Part shown: piece by piece, positions 52,160-62,184 of the stretch
Layout of the letters: each line of letters begins with the position of its first letter
Numbering within the stretch: the stretch's first letter is position 1
From: Rhinocladiella similis
Lineage: Eukaryota > Ascomycota > Eurotiomycetes > Chaetothyriales > Herpotrichiellaceae
NCBI GenBank assembly: GCA_024082115.1
Contig: JAMRYE010000010.1
Span: 2,232,001 to 2,296,000 of the forward strand
Reading direction: 5' to 3'
Length of the DNA stretch: 64,000 nucleotides
Translations under genes and position numbers: made by a program
The notes under the pieces: generated by a model
Seen by the model: only the letters and a program-made list of their open reading frames with translations
Told to the model about the DNA's origin: nothing
Database searches by the model: none

Positions 52160-53712
52160 ATGAAAGTTATCATCATTGGTGCCGGCTTGGCTGGTGTGGC
52201 CACTGCTTTGGCTTGTCGTCGCGAAGGTATCGAAGTGGACGTGTTTGAGAGAGCACCCAAGATTCTGCCGGTACGAACATTTCACAGCTGGCAACGTCTG
52301 CAGGGCGACTAATCTACACTGTCTTCAGATTGGAGCCGGGATTCAGATTCCCCCAAATGGAGCCCGGGTAGGTGCTTCTCTTGGAATTCTTCAGCAAACT
52401 TTGCAGAAAGCCACAATTCTGGACGAGATTACCGTTCGCCGGTACTCTGATGGACGCCTCCTCCAGCGGAGGCGTCTAGGTCACCGATGTAAAGAGGTCT
52501 ATGGAGCGCCCTGGATGTAAGAGACTTCCTTCCCTCCGCTCCGAGAATCTGCGCACTCAAATCGGACAATAAAAGGGTCATTCACAGAGCTGAGTATCTT
52601 GGCATCATGCTCGAGGAGGCCGAAGCGGCCGGTGCACGCATCCATTTGGCAGCAACTGTGGTGGACGTCCATTTCGATAAGACACAAGTAGTCTTGGAAG
52701 ATGGCCGTGTGTTGGAAGCGGATGTTGTCGTGGGCGCAGATGGTAAGAAAGAATCCAGATACGACTGAAGTTGTATTGAACTTGTCAGGACTATGGTCAG
52801 TCACCCGAGACAAGCTCCTTGGAGCCCTGTCACCTTCTGTCGAGACTGGTGACTTGGCGTACCGAGCGACATTCACGCGAGCCGCCTTGCTGTCCCTAGA
52901 GGATCCGCGGGTTCTCGAGCTATGTTCTGGAAAGAGTGTGAGTATCTGGTACGGGCCCAATAAGCATGCCGTGTTCTATCCAATTCAGGCTGGAGAACAG
53001 TTCAATCTCGTTTTGATTCGACCAGACAACCTCTCGCAGTCGGTGAGATCAGAACAAGGTGACATTGGAGAAATGAGATCGTCCTTCGAGGGATGGGACG
53101 AAAGGTTGGTGATTACATCTGTCACTCCCGTTGGCAAGATTCCGTGACATTTGCTGAGATCGAGTGCACGCAGACTCACAAAGATCATCTCGTGTGTCCC
53201 GTCTGCACTTAAATGGAAACTATGCCACCATGAGGAGCTAAAAACATGGCAAAGAGGGAGTAGATTGATTCTGTGATCAAGACGGCACTTTTACTGACTC
53301 CTGGCAGGGCAACGTCGTCCTCATGGGTGATGCATGCCATCCCACCCTGCCGTACCAAGCTCAAGGGGCGGCGATGGCGGTCGAAGACGGCGCTGTTCTG
53401 GCAAAATTACTTGGACGCTATCTCTATGCCTCAAAAGCGGGAAAGCCTGTTTCTGAAGTTCTCAAGCTGTATGAGAGCTTGCGCAAAAGCCGGACCACAG
53501 CCAATGTTCAAGGCGCCGTCAATAATCGCCATCTTTTTCACATGCCTGACGGTCCTGAGCAGGTCCACCGCGATGAGGAGCTCATGGCTTCAACCTACTG
53601 TCGGCCCAGTGAATACACCTGGCTCGACCCTCAGTACAACATGGACATGCTGGGGTTTGACGCTGTGAAGGACAGTGAGATTGTTATTGAAAAATGGCTG
53701 GCAAATATCTGA
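52160..53712 (+). CDS. FAD monooxygenase, salicylate-hydroxylase-like (apparent frameshift)
   Basis: Exons 52160-52270, 52329-52516, 52576-52742, 52789-53104, 53174-about 53259, and 53308-53712. The protein starts MKVIIIGAGLAGVATALACR (FAD Rossmann motif). It continues ILPIGAGIQIPPNGAR, VRRYSDGRLLQRRRLG, YGAPWMVIHRAEY, LEADVVVGADGLWS (DG motif) and VVLMGDACHPTLPYQAQGAA (GD motif), and ends ENWLANI-like at EKWLANI. This is the salicylate/6-hydroxynicotinate hydroxylase group that decarboxylates or hydroxylates aromatic acids with NAD(P)H. At the last junction the only intron-like stretch (GTAGAT...TGGCAG, 53260-53307) joins frames one base out of register, so the gene may carry a frameshift or an unusual splice. 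Confidence 0.85.
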
Positions 53713-54062
53713 GAACCCCCGAAGCCGCGGGTTAGTAGAAATCAATCTCTAGCGGCTAGTAGATCCAGTGATGGCACTTCCATACCTACAAAGATTAATG
53801 CAGAACATGTACCATCTATGCACATCTCCAACGCGTTTTCGTGTGGCAACCAGCTAGTCTAGTTTGATCGCACTGCTTCCGTTCGGCTTCGTTTCGATGG
53901 TTGTAGGGCTAGCTGAGGTGGGTGCGTCTGCGCTGAAGCGGCTCTCCGCAAGCAAACTCCGTACGTCTGCAAAGCGGCCGGTGCGGTGTATGCGGAGCGG
54001 AGGGCGCAGTGCGCCAACGGTTCACAACGCACCCTGGTGGAAAGCCCTGGCTCTCCGAATCC
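53713..54062. promoter_or_regulatory. promoter of the FAD oxidoreductase; GCGG-N4-CCGC
   Basis: A 350-bp upstream region with GCGGCTCTCCGC at 53938-53949, an inverted CGG pair, and several further CGGAG direct repeats near 53990-54005. Candidate regulator sites only. Confidence 0.4.
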
Positions 54063-55613
54063 ATGAGCGACATCGACCAAGGCCCTAAAAAGACGATAAA
54101 ATGTCCAAGAGTCGTTCTGTTCAACCCCAAAAGTCGACTCCGTAGATCCGCCATGACGGTCTCCCAGCACGGCACAGCCAAAGCTTACGCTGAGGGTAGC
54201 ACTCCGAATGCCCCAAATGATTCCTACGATGTTGTCGTCGTTGGTGGAGGTGCCGCAGGCATCGGTGCCGCGATCGGTGCAAAGCAGACGGCTCCTCACT
54301 CAAGAGTGCTGATCATCGAGTCTGAAGCATGCCTTGGGGGGGCCGCCACTCACCGCGGAGTGCTGTCATACTGTGGCCTGTACAGTGTGGGGGATGACGC
54401 ACGGCGGGCAGTTGGATCAATATGGACAGAACTTCATTCGAGGCTGGTGGCAGAAGGGGCAGCTCACGATGTTCCGGATAGAGTCGTCGCATACGTCCAG
54501 GTAAGAGATCGGTCGCCGGAAGATTTCAACTACATTCTGATGCATTGGTTATAGCATATTGACCCCGAAGGCCTCAAGCATGTTCTCGATGATCTGGTCG
54601 CCTCATATGGCATTGACGTGCTCCTGCACTGCGCTGTAGTCGGAGGCGAAAGGCAGAAGGGCAGGTTAACGAGCGTCGAGGTCCAAGAACGTCGAGGTCG
54701 ACGGTCAATCACCGGCAAAGGGTTCGTTGACTGTTCAGGAGATGGAGATCTGGCACATCATGCTGGTGCCTCTACGCGATATGGCAACCATGGGCATGTG
54801 AACATGGGCTCATTGGCAACAAGATTCGGAGGTCTCCAGAATGCTAACCCTTCATCTTATCTGTGGCGGGATGCCATCCAGAAAGCGAAAGTCATGGACC
54901 CGAGATTGCGCAAGATAATCCCGCGAAATGTTGGCGTCTTGATTAAACTCCCCGGCTCGGGAGACATCTGCACTTACATGGCGTCAGCAATCTACGACGC
55001 TCGAGACAGTGCTAGTATCTCAGCAGCAGAAAGACAGGGAAGGATGCAGGCCAAAGTATACCTCGATATTCTTCGCGAATTGCCAGGCCACGAAAACATG
55101 TATCTCGTGTCCTCGGGCCCTAATTTTGGCACCCGAGAATCTCGCCATATCAACTCTCGCTATCAGCTGACCGAGGGTGACATCTTTGAGGGCCGACAGT
55201 TCGACGACACCGTGGCGATTGGAGCATGGTACACAGAGTATCACGATGGCAGCAAAGAGGACTGGCCGATCATCTTCAAGGAGCCCCCCGAAGGTGCTTT
55301 TGATATCCCGCTGAGCTGCCTCCACAGTGTCGACACGCCTAATTTGTTCTGCGCCGGACGCTGTGTGGACGGAGACCAGGGGGCTGCCAGCGCCGTACGC
55401 GTCATGGGAACGGCGTTGGCGACTGGGCAGGCCGCAGGCACGGCTGCAAGCATCGCAGCTTCAACAGGCGAGGATCCAGATCCTCAGGAAGTCAGAAGAT
55501 TTCTTCTGAAGCACGGTGCTTTGCTCGATCGACACAATCTGGTCAAAGCACCCCATGTTGAGGAGCCAGTGGGTCTCAATGTTACCCGTGAGGAGGCATT
55601 GATGAAACATTGA
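54063..55613 (+). CDS. FAD-dependent oxidoreductase (FAD_oxidored family)
   Basis: Exons 54063-54500 and 54555-55613; 498 aa. Met at 54153 (MTVSQHG) is an alternative start. The dinucleotide motif is DVVVVGGGAAGIGAAIGAKQ. It is followed by GGAATHRGVLSYCGLYSVGD, the signature of the FAD_oxidored (BF3112-like) group. It continues ITGKGFVDCSGDGDLAHHAG, GTRESRHINSRYQLTEGDI, PLSCLHSVDTPNLFCAGRCV and VRVMGTALATGQAAGTAASI. These flavoproteins oxidise or reduce small organic molecules; their substrates are mostly unknown. Co-oriented with the monooxygenase, and ending 30 bp from the convergent regulator gene. Confidence 0.88.
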
Positions 55614-55643
55614 CTGGACTGACTGAGAGGTACATTTTATTCA

Positions 55644-57764
55644 CTAGCTAAGTACGTTTTCACCAATTTCCATGTCCCAGCCCGGTGAGCCCGTTGTGTC
55701 CTGCACCAGACACGTCACGTTTCCGAAGCCCCATTCAGCAAAATCTTGCTCAGAAACTTGATTGAAATCTTGCTGAAAGAACTCATATGGAAATTGCAAA
55801 TGGTGTTGATTGTCTACTGTGAGCGCGTCTGGTAGGTTCCTTTCGTCTGGCATGCTCCTGAAATTTTGAGATGTAGTGATGATATCTGTTTGGTCGCCAT
55901 GTGTCGCTAGCGTCGTTGCAACATCGCCGGGATTTATCTTCTGCAGGCTTTGCACTGAGATCGCTTTGACTCGGAGAGCCTTTAAGCGTCGCCAACGGCG
56001 ATCCCCCTGTAGACCAGAATCTTCCCACGTATTGAAAAAGTTGTTCAGCGCTGCCCAGGCCCTGTCGAGCCACCTTGGGTTTGGTAGAGCACAGAGACTA
56101 TGGAGCAGGAACGCGACAGCGTCCCATTCGATGTATTTCTGGAAAAGCCAAAGCCATCGACCGTATTCATCACTTGTTCGCAGAGTATGAGCGTACTCTA
56201 TCACTTCGATGCTGCTCTCCGTGAGACTGGCGAGTCTGCTATCGTAGATGGATGTGTACGCCGTGCGAGCTGAGTGATTGATGGTGAGCTTGACCTTGGC
56301 CAAGACCATTTGTATCGACGACACTGCAAGAAAGCAAATCGGGATCTTGTTGTGGCAGTGCTTGAGGTAACGTTCGGTCAAGTCTTGCGATATCGATTCG
56401 ACGAAATCATTCTTCTCTTGTAGCGAAAAACCAGGATACCCGTTGTCTGCACTGAATTTTGACGAGAACACCAGCTTCCTGGCGGCGTAGCTGCCCTCAA
56501 AGCGGACTAGAGTGTACAACATTTCGCTTCTTTGCCGGATAGGTTCTGGTAAACTGGTGACATTGACGTCTAGATCGGTGTCGTTGATATTAGTTGGAAG
56601 TTTCGTGTCAAACATATGCTCGTAGATCAACGGATCCATGTCATTCTCTTCTGCAGTTCGTACATCGAGAGTCGCAATATGCCACCACAGCCGTCGCCGC
56701 ATTTCGGCCGAGAAGGGTGGCAGTCCGAGAGTGGCTGGGTCACGATGAAGCCCCAGCTTCATGGCCAGGCGGATGAGGAGGCCTGTCATAGACCAGATGT
56801 AGGCCTTATCCACCGATTGACGTGCACAGATCAAATAGATTGTCAAGGCCTGGAGGGTCGTGATGCTCGGGGTAGTCATAAAGCTTGCTTTAGACAGCGA
56901 CTGCTCGACCCCAAGTTGAAAGCGCTCTAGTAATACCTGCCGTTCCTCCTGAAGTAGCTTCCGAAGTGATTGTGGGTTTTGAATACTTATGGTTGCAGCA
57001 TAGTAGATCGAAAACATAAGGCATTCGTATGCTGGTGGGATCTGGGCCAGATTCTGGCTGGCTCGGAAAATTTGTCGTTGAGTGGTAGGAACATGCATCA
57101 TCTTGAGCACTGGGTCGACATTTTCCAGATAGACCTGCCAAAGAATGAAAACATGGTGCTCGGGCGGGTGCAACTGCGACGGCTCCGGAGCAGCTCTTGA
57201 TGAGTTGAACACCAGTGACCGGTATTGCCGTGGATGAGATCCTTTGGATAGCGTTGAATTCAACGTGGGTGGGAGCTCATCGAGGAGAGAACCGCTGTGA
57301 TTTTCGGCCTTGTCAAGATCGGTCCAGAAGTTGCTTGTGACGAATCTCGTCTCGCCATCCTCTGAAACCAATCTGCCGCTCCCAGGGTTCGAATTGTGCT
57401 CAGCCTCAGGCGGCGACTTTGTGTAGGCGGTAGCCGTGTCCGCAGGTACTTGGGACGCTTGCCTGTTCGCGGGACTGACGTTCTGAGATTCCAGTCGTTG
57501 CAGCGAAGCCTCGATCTGCTCCAGTCTTGAAAGCAATCCAAGGTCGACTTGCTTGCTGCCGTCTGAGGGGATGCTCGGGTACGCACACTGGAGATGAAGC
57601 TTGGTGCAATAGCCACAAGGATGCGCTCGATCACATCTAATTTTGCGTCGCCGGCATGCGGCGCAAGAGCGACGTAATCCATGTCTGGAAGGAGAAGTTG
57701 CAGCGTTTGCTCGGAGACTTGTGTCTGTTGCCAGAGGTATACTAGGCGAGTCGTGCTCCATCAT
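55644..57764 (-). CDS. Zn2Cys6 transcription factor, 706 aa
   Basis: A single exon. I take ATG at 57764 (MMEHDSPSIPLATD); the frame is open further to 57956. The zinc cluster CAACRRRKIRC, CGYC, C gives C-X2-C-X6-C-X5-C-X2-C-X6-C near residues 32-58. It is followed by a short coiled-coil linker (LLSRLEQIEASLQRLESQN) for dimerisation. The fungal_trans domain follows: FILWQVYLENVDPVLKMMHV, LQALTIYLICARQSVDKAYI, LGLHRDPATLGLPPFSAEMR, RRRLWWHIATLDVRTAEEND. It is divergent from the Dal5-type permease and is the most likely pathway regulator of cluster B. Confidence 0.93.
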   Translation of the reverse strand: MMEHDSPSIPLATDTSLRANAATSPSRHGLRRSCAACRRRKIRCDRAHPCGYCTKLHLQCAYPSIPSDGSKQVDLGLLSRLEQIEASLQRLESQNVSPANRQASQVPADTATAYTKSPPEAEHNSNPGSGRLVSEDGETRFVTSNFWTDLDKAENHSGSLLDELPPTLNSTLSKGSHPRQYRSLVFNSSRAAPEPSQLHPPEHHVFILWQVYLENVDPVLKMMHVPTTQRQIFRASQNLAQIPPAYECLMFSIYYAATISIQNPQSLRKLLQEERQVLLERFQLGVEQSLSKASFMTTPSITTLQALTIYLICARQSVDKAYIWSMTGLLIRLAMKLGLHRDPATLGLPPFSAEMRRRLWWHIATLDVRTAEENDMDPLIYEHMFDTKLPTNINDTDLDVNVTSLPEPIRQRSEMLYTLVRFEGSYAARKLVFSSKFSADNGYPGFSLQEKNDFVESISQDLTERYLKHCHNKIPICFLAVSSIQMVLAKVKLTINHSARTAYTSIYDSRLASLTESSIEVIEYAHTLRTSDEYGRWLWLFQKYIEWDAVAFLLHSLCALPNPRWLDRAWAALNNFFNTWEDSGLQGDRRWRRLKALRVKAISVQSLQKINPGDVATTLATHGDQTDIITTSQNFRSMPDERNLPDALTVDNQHHLQFPYEFFQQDFNQVSEQDFAEWGFGNVTCLVQDTTGSPGWDMEIGENVLS

Positions 57765-58014
57765 ACGTGACGATGAGCAAAGCTCAATGAGATTAGGCCT
57801 CTGGGAGGATTGAAGAAGTTCAGATCCTGTCACGCCGGGGAAGCCCGACTTGCAGGCCCCTCGGTAACCTCTCGGGTGCGGGTTTACAAATGCGGAGGCG
57901 GGGAAGCCTCTCTGCTGAAGCGTAGATGATCTAAGGATTCTGTTGTCTGGGCCCACCGTAGGACGTCGAAGTCGAATTTGTCACTGGCGCCGGTGCCAGC
58001 CCCACCCCGGAATC

Positions 58015-58030
58015 GCGGAGCGCTCTCCGC
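58015..58030. promoter_or_regulatory. inverted repeat GCGGAG-N4-CTCCGC
   Basis: A perfect 6-bp inverted repeat (GCGGAGCGCTCTCCGC) in the divergent region between the regulator (start 57764) and the MFS permease (start 58425). A second inverted repeat, GGACTG...CAGTCC, lies at 58121-58141. The first has the same CGGA/TCCG half-sites as 51851 and 60487. Confidence 0.55.
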
Positions 58031-58424
58031 ACCACCCGACTTTCTGCTATGCCGTCTTGATCCGGGGGCCAAATAACGCCCCAGTCATTGGCTTGTTGAC
58101 CCAGCTTTTGTCTCCAGCGCGGACTGCGGAGCCTTCAGTCCGCTACCGCGTGTTAGGCGCAACTTCGTGGACACTCGCTGCATATGCGTGTCCGCCATTC
58201 GACACTAAGTCCTTTGGCTAGACTTCCTCAGAGGGCCAGATAGCGATCCACCCCCGGACGAAGCTGGAGATAAACACGCGAAGGTGTGGAGGCGTGGTAC
58301 CGTGGAGCGGATTGTGGCAGAGAGCTTGAGACACCAGTGGAAGATATGAAAGGGCCAAGTACCCCGATTGTTGAGGCAACTACCGATAGATCTGGATTCA
58401 GTACTCTACCAGCTAACATTCAAG

Positions 58425-60168
58425 ATGCAAAAGGACCATAACCTCCATGCTGAAGATGAATACATCGACGGCGGTCTACGTGATGACCACCCTGATGCCC
58501 ATTTGACGCTTGCACAGCGGACTGAACAGGTGAGTGCCTTGACACCCACTCTCTCGTTGTTTACGACACCCAGCTGAACATATCTAGGACCGCTTACTGC
58601 TTCGGAAACTGGATCTGCGCTTGATCCCTTTCCTCTGTCTGCTCTACCTCCTGTCCTTCCTCGACCGGACGAACATAGGAAATGCAAAGATTGCGGGCCT
58701 TCAGAAAGACTTGAAAATGACCGACGGGCAATGGAACGCCAGCCTAGCCATCTTCTTTGTCTCCTATTCCATTTTCGAGCCCATTTCGAATGTACTGCTC
58801 AAGAGGTTCCGCCCAAGCGTCTACATCCCAACCATGTAAGTACCACACCCTAAGATCTGAGCCGAAGTTTTGCTGACGGTGACATGGCAGAATGGTACTT
58901 TGGGGAGTCGCGTGCCTCTGTCAAGGACTGGTCTCAAACTTTTCTGGACTAGCCGCAGTCCGCTGGTTCTTGGGAATGTTTGAAGCGGGCCTATTTCCTG
59001 GTATACACATCAGCTCCTCGGCGATCTAGACACTAACTGCTCCCAGGCTGCAATTTTTACCTCTCCTGCTGGTACCGGAGACGTGAGATAGGTGCTCGGT
59101 CAGCTATATTCTTCAGCGCCGCCGCGATTGCTGGTTCTTTTGGCGGTCTCCTTGCTTACGGGATCAGTCACATGGAGGGTGTTGGTGGCAAGCACGGCTG
59201 GGCTTGGATTTTCATTCTTGAAGGCCTTGCCACTGTCGTCGTCGCAGCGGTAGCATATTTCTTCATCTGCGACTTCCCTGATACGGCGACATTTCTCTCA
59301 CCGGATGACCGCCTTCGAGTCTACTACCGCCTAAAGGCGGACCAGCAACATAGTGCGGAACGCGAAGATTTCCAGTGGAAGCATTTACGGGCCAGTCTAA
59401 AAGACTGGAAGACCTACACAGCTGCCCTCATGGGTGGCGGCGGGGGGGTCGGACTGTACGCATTCAGCATCTTTCTCCCTACAAGTATGTTTTGATCTCG
59501 AAGCCCTTTACTTGGATACTGATCCCTCTAGTCCTGGCGGCACTCGGGTACACTTCCACACATGCGCAGCTGCTTTCAATTCCACCGTATGCGATAGCTG
59601 CAATCTTCACAGTGGCAATTGGATACATTGGCGATCGGACAAATCAACGCGGTCTTTGTGCCATATGTATCGCACCTCTCGCAGTGGTTGGATACAGCGT
59701 GCTTCTCAGCGACGTTTCTGCTGGCGCAAAATATGCGGCAACATTCCTTGCCGCTCTGGGAATTTACCCTTGTGTTCCTCTGCTGGCAGCCTGGGTGGCA
59801 AACAACACAGAAGGCGTCTACAAGCGTGGAATCACCATGGGACTGATGATGGGATGGTCCAATCTGCAAGGAGTTGTTGGCAGTAATATCTATCGACCCA
59901 AGGACGCACCTCGCTTCATTCTAGGGCACTCTGTCGTCCTCGGATACCTTACGGTCGCGTACTGGGGAGGTGCAGTCTTGCACCATGTACTCCTCAGGCG
60001 TGAAAATCGTCTACGCCGAGCAGGTATGAGAGACCACCTCATTGAGGGCAAAACGGATGAGGATATTAGAGACCTGGGAGACAACAGGTAAGGTTACGGA
60101 CGTTTCCAATCCTGTGCGCAGACACTAATCAAGGAACAAACAGGCCAGACTTTTTCTACACCTTGTGA
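58425..60168 (+). CDS. MFS permease, anion:cation symporter family (Dal5/TNA1-like)
   Basis: Six exons: 58425-58529, 58588-58835, 58891-59000, 59047-59484, 59532-60087, 60144-60168; 493 aa. Typical ACS-family landmarks: LRLIPFLCLLYLLSFLDRTN (TM1 with the conserved Asp-Arg), IGNAKIAGLQKDL, RWFLGMFEAGLFPGCNFYLS, CWYRRREIGARSAIFFSAAA, GWAWIFILEGLATV, GDRTNQRG and WVANNTEGVYKRGITMGLMM. Members import small carboxylates such as allantoate, nicotinate or aromatic acids with protons across the plasma membrane. With the adjacent catabolic enzymes it probably imports an aromatic acid or related substrate. Confidence 0.92.
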
Positions 60169-60738
60169 GGAACTCATGGTTACTCTTCAGACTGGGTGGC
60201 TTGGGAGGGGAGAGAGGATGGTGCCGGCTTGTCGTAGACAGGACGGCCAGGCAGGTCAATTGTCGAGAGCCAGTAAACTAGAAATAGTCGATGTCATTGC
60301 ATAGGTGCAAATCATCAAATTGTTGAATCCGCTCTCACAAGAAAGCCCAAAGCATTAAACCAATCCATCAAAAAGGCCTGGACTCCTCCCTATTGATGTT
60401 GATGCAGTAAACATGCACCAGATCATGGCACAGTCTGTTAGGTGCGGACGAGTAAAGTGCGGATGATACAGTGTAGACGTTAGAGTGCGGACAGCGACTC
60501 CGCGCGAAGGCATTTTGGTGCGAACGAACAGCCGTTGTTCGACCGCGGACTATCCTGACTCAAACAGTCAAACACCCCTTGAATCCCGTCCTGAAAATTG
60601 ACCAAAAGCTGACTCGCCAATGCTGTGCACCTGACTATAATTGATGGTCTCTCGACGTGCAAGGACAGCCCTGATTAGTACCTGCATATGTTCTCCAGCA
60701 ACATTATCAAAGAATCCAACTCTGCGAGCTGCACCATC
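60169..60738. promoter_or_regulatory. promoter region of the alcohol dehydrogenase
   Basis: 570 bp between co-oriented genes. It contains three GTGCGGA direct repeats (60439-60491) and the inverted repeat GCGGA-N7-TCCGC at 60487-60503, the third CGGA/TCCG element of cluster B. Confidence 0.5.
60487..60503. promoter_or_regulatory. inverted repeat GCGGA-N7-TCCGC
   Basis: GCGGACAGCGACTCCGC, 236 bp upstream of the alcohol dehydrogenase start; the same half-site as 51851 and 58015. Confidence 0.5.
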
Positions 60739-62037
60739 ATGGACCCTCTGCCGATAAAGGACATTCCTACGAGAGCGTTGGTAGTAGAAGAGCCTAATTC
60801 CGCATTTGAGCTACGCGATGTAATTCTGGACGAGGTTCGACCTCGCGAAGTTCTCGTCCAAATGAAATATACGGGCATTTGCCACACGGTAAAGTGCCCG
60901 GCCTGATCAACAAAAGTCCACTCATTTAACACACCATTTCTCACAGGATCTCGCCGTCCGGCAGGGCGCAATGCCGATTGGGTCTTTTCCCGCAGTACTT
61001 GGCCATGAAGGAGCTGGCGTGATTCGAAGACTAGGCGCAGACGTTCAAGGCTTGCAAGTTGGCGACCATGTGCTTCTCAGCTTTGCCTCGTGTATGGACT
61101 GTCCAAGATGCCACGAGGGCCAGAAAGGAGTGTGCGCACAGATCACCAGAATCAATTTTGGCGGTGCGCGAGGCCTTGAGGAGTCACCGATAAGACTACC
61201 AGACGGAAGACGTGTTCGTGGCCAATTCTTCGGACAATCGTCTTTTAGTGAGCTTTCCATCGTTGATGTCCGATCGGTGGTCAAGTACAGTGGCGATGAG
61301 AAAGACCTCTCCTTTCTGGCGCCCTTGGGATGCGGATACATGACCGGAGCAGGGACAATCTTCAATGAGCTGCGGCCAAAGGCGAAGAGCACAATCGCGA
61401 TCTTCGGACTTGGAGCAGTAGGGCTCGCTGCCGTCATGGCAGCCAAGTATAAAGCAGTCAACGACATCATCGCAGTGGATAATGTGCCAGCAAAACTCGA
61501 ACTGGCCTTGTCTGTTGGCGCAAAGCACGTCATAGACTCGACAAAACATACTGATATCGCCCAAGCCATTCACGGACTGTATAGCGATGGCGTCGATTAT
61601 ATCATGGACACGACCGGATCGAGTCTTTTGGTCAACAGTGGCATCAAAGCACTTGGTCACGCGGGGACCATGGCCCTGGTTGGAGTGTTTGGACCGGAGG
61701 ACAAGCTCCATGTCAACGCCCTTGACCTCTTGACCTCATGCAAGAGTGTCGTTGGGATCATCTTGGGCTCTGCAGACCCGCAAGAGGTACGTCGTCGCTT
61801 AGGTACAAAGCAACAGTTGGATATTCATGGACTTGCAGCTATTACCACAACTTCTGGAGATGGTTCACGCTGGATCCTTTCCCGTGAATGTAATGTCCAA
61901 AGTCTACCCTGCCAAAGAAGTCAATGAGGCCATTGCTGACCTGAAAGCTGGGGCTGTGAGTTTGAATCATCCGACATTCGCGGGTTATCATTCTAATTAG
62001 GAGTTTGCAGACAACAAAAGCTGTGCTTGCCTGGTAG
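60739..62037 (+). CDS. zinc alcohol dehydrogenase, aryl-alcohol type (MDR)
   Basis: Exons 60739-60888, 60947-61786, 61839-61955 and 62011-62037; 377 aa. Catalytic zinc ligands are in GICHTD (Cys) and LGHEGAGVIRRLG (His-Glu). The structural zinc loop has four Cys in CMDCPRCHEGQKGVC. The second catalytic Cys region is LAPLGCGYMTGAG, and the cofactor fold is IAIFGLGAVGLAAVMAAKY followed by IIAVDNV, whose Asp favours NAD. The order resembles benzyl/aryl-alcohol dehydrogenases (XylB-like). It would interconvert an aromatic alcohol and aldehyde, feeding the ALDH at 50-51.5 kb. The last exon encodes only eight residues (TTKAVLAW). Confidence 0.92.
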
Positions 62038-62184
62038 AGAGTCGACAATTGCTTCTCGCAACCGGACAAGTCGACCAGAAACAAAAGGATTCCCAGTTAT
62101 CAAATTCTGTGACAGGCTCAAGGGCAGTCTTTCCGATACTTGGCCCGAAATGAGACAGAGTACTATAACCTAGAATAATATAAC

